Of a DNA stretch of 64,000 bases, positions 63,088 to 64,000 are shown in pieces. Below the pieces are notes generated by a model. It had not been told where the DNA came from. It ran no database searches and saw nothing but the letters and a program-made list of their open reading frames with translations. Each line of letters opens with the position of its first letter. The first letter of the stretch is position 1. Source of the DNA: Promethearchaeota archaeon (lineage in GTDB: Archaea; Asgardarchaeota; Lokiarchaeia; Sigyniarchaeales; SOKP01); the NCBI GenBank assembly GCA_019058445.1, contig JAHPZA010000001.1:1-64000 (forward strand). The letters run 5' to 3'. Made by a program: the position numbers and the translations under genes.

Positions 63088-63472
63088 AAAACATATAGAT
63101 TATTGAGTAAAATATAATTAATTAATATCATGGAAGATTGAATGAACATTTAGATATACAACAATATTTCTTTTTAGGTAATATCTTCCTTTCTTTGCGA
63201 TTTTTCAATATCTAAAACAAAATTATTATCTTTTTTTATACTCATATTATTCATAATATCAACAGGGAGAAAAGCAAATAGTATTTTTTATAGTCAATAA
63301 GTAATTGAACAAGTCTAAACACAATTAATAAGTAATATAGGAATATACAAGGTTTTGTTTCTTTAAAATAACAATTATTGCATAATTATTATGTAATATT
63401 TAAATTTTTAAAACAACATACTATTAGCCCCACAAATAGATAAATCCAACTTAAATATAACAGCTTATATTC
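63088..63472. other. 385-base gap, no gene except a promoter for the zinc-ribbon ORF
   Basis: AT-rich, no convincing frame. Near its end, TTAAATATA (about 63451-63459) is a TATA-like block ~20 bases before ATG 63473, implying a short leader or leaderless message for the small ORF. Confidence 0.35.
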
Positions 63473-63649
63473 ATGAACGGTTACCGATGTCCACGCTGTA
63501 AAAATACCGAAATTATTGATTATGGAAATAGGTTTGACTGTCCGTTATGTGAGCTTGAATTTGAGGAAAAAGATACTGATGAGTTTAAGAATGAGGGTGT
63601 ATCCTTGCAATTAAAGAAAAGTTACGATTATAAAAGAACTAAAGAATGA
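63473..63649 (+). CDS. Small zinc-ribbon protein
   Basis: A 58-residue frame with YRCPRCKNTEIIDYGNRFDCPLCELEFEE, two CxxC pairs 18 residues apart, the spacing of a zinc ribbon, and a charged tail KKSYDYKRTKE. A TATA-like block lies just upstream. Such single ribbons occur in archaeal transcription, translation and defence genes. Function unknown. Confidence 0.55.
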   Translation: MNGYRCPRCKNTEIIDYGNRFDCPLCELEFEEKDTDEFKNEGVSLQLKKSYDYKRTKE

Positions 63650-63797
63650 AAATTGATTTAATAAGAAACATTCGATATCAAAATTATTGTATTTTTTAGG
63701 TAAATTTATTGAAGTTTCCAAAAGTTATAATCAATTGCAAATTTTTTTTAAAAATTTCAAATCTTAGTTCATTATTCATTCTCATGGATATAGAGAG

Positions 63798-64000
63798 TTA
63801 CCATTTAATTCTTAAAATCTTAAAGTCTCTTTCTCTTATAATAATACATTCAGAATTTTGTTCTTCATCATAAAATACATTTACCCCTGAAGATCCCTCT
63901 GGAAGCAAGTAAAAATTTTCTGTCTTTCGTTCCCCTCTATAATGGACTTCATAGATATAGTTTCTAGTTTTATTTTGAACATCTGGTCTTATTCTATCCC
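63798..64000 (-). CDS. Unknown protein, C-terminal part (cut by window end)
   Basis: The minus-strand frame from 63998 to a TAA at 63798-63800 gives 66 residues (RIRPDVQNKTRNYIYEV...FYLLPEGSSGVNVFYDEEQNSECIII..). It is open at the window edge, so the gene starts beyond 64000. The composition is mixed beta/charged; no family is recognised. Confidence 0.5.
   Translation of the reverse strand, partial: DRIRPDVQNKTRNYIYEVHYRGERKTENFYLLPEGSSGVNVFYDEEQNSECIIIRERDFKILRIKW

Overview
This AT-rich window comes from an archaeon. The genes that show this are transcription factor B, the exosome genes (Rrp4/Rrp41/Rrp42), KEOPS subunits (Pcc1, Cgi121), GatD/GatE, Nop5 and fibrillarin, a proteasome alpha subunit, prefoldin beta, SBDS, ribosomal proteins L37Ae and L2, Elp3 and intron-bearing tRNA genes. 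A stand-alone Roadblock/LC7 protein, a JAMM protease, a ZPR1 zinc-finger protein and tandem signalling proteins fit an Asgard (Loki-like) archaeon. That placement is an inference; no rRNA gene is present.

Layout. 1-3.5 kb: end of a Zn alcohol dehydrogenase, a flavodoxin, an aldo/keto reductase, a broken short frame, and a ferredoxin-type protein with a Cys-rich partner. 3.6-9.3 kb: an MFS transporter, a 7-TM protein, an FAD oxidoreductase, a phosphofructokinase with PPi-type active-site residues, and ZPR1. 9.5-12.8 kb: a gamma-delta-alpha-beta 2-oxoacid:ferredoxin oxidoreductase operon with its own TATA box. 12.9-14.8 kb: TsaC/Sua5, a THUMP protein and Cgi121. 15.4-24.2 kb, minus strand: the archaeal exosome/proteasome superoperon (psmA-SBDS-rrp4-rrp41-rrp42-L37Ae-pcc1-pfdB-DHH), followed by an ECF transporter module without an S component. 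24.7-29.5 kb: Roadblock, a DUF2110-like protein, four tRNA genes (three with introns), JAMM, flavodoxin, GNAT, a candidate C/D box sRNA and an MBL-fold hydrolase. 29.5-35.6 kb: two RHH-HisKA-receiver proteins, TFB, a GPH transporter and an isolated L2. 35.7-53 kb: GatD/GatE, a structured RNA candidate, Elp3, thiolase, nitronate monooxygenase-like protein, macro domain, PyrK/PyrD, Nop5, a mannonate pathway pair sitting between Nop5 and fibrillarin, RNase HII and an HTH regulator whose promoter carries two inverted repeats.

53-64 kb is an accessory region of lower coding density: two proteins ending in HEPN-type R-N-x3-H motifs, a second copy of the structured RNA, a membrane protein, a 1326-residue fusion of an ABC/OLD-like ATPase to a C-terminal nitrilase-fold domain with an apparent Glu-Lys-Cys triad, an HExxH metallopeptidase-like protein and a small zinc ribbon. 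The ATPase-nitrilase fusion with its HEPN neighbours is the best candidate here for an undescribed (possibly defence) system. The two structured RNAs, whose terminal stems differ in sequence but still pair, are the best candidate for a new RNA family.

Links between genes: TsaC, Pcc1 and Cgi121 belong to t6A tRNA modification. Nop5 and fibrillarin are the protein partners of C/D sRNAs, and one such sRNA candidate lies in the window with a guide that fits the 23S peptidyl-transferase region. Exosome, SBDS, L37Ae, prefoldin and proteasome genes form one RNA/protein quality-control block.
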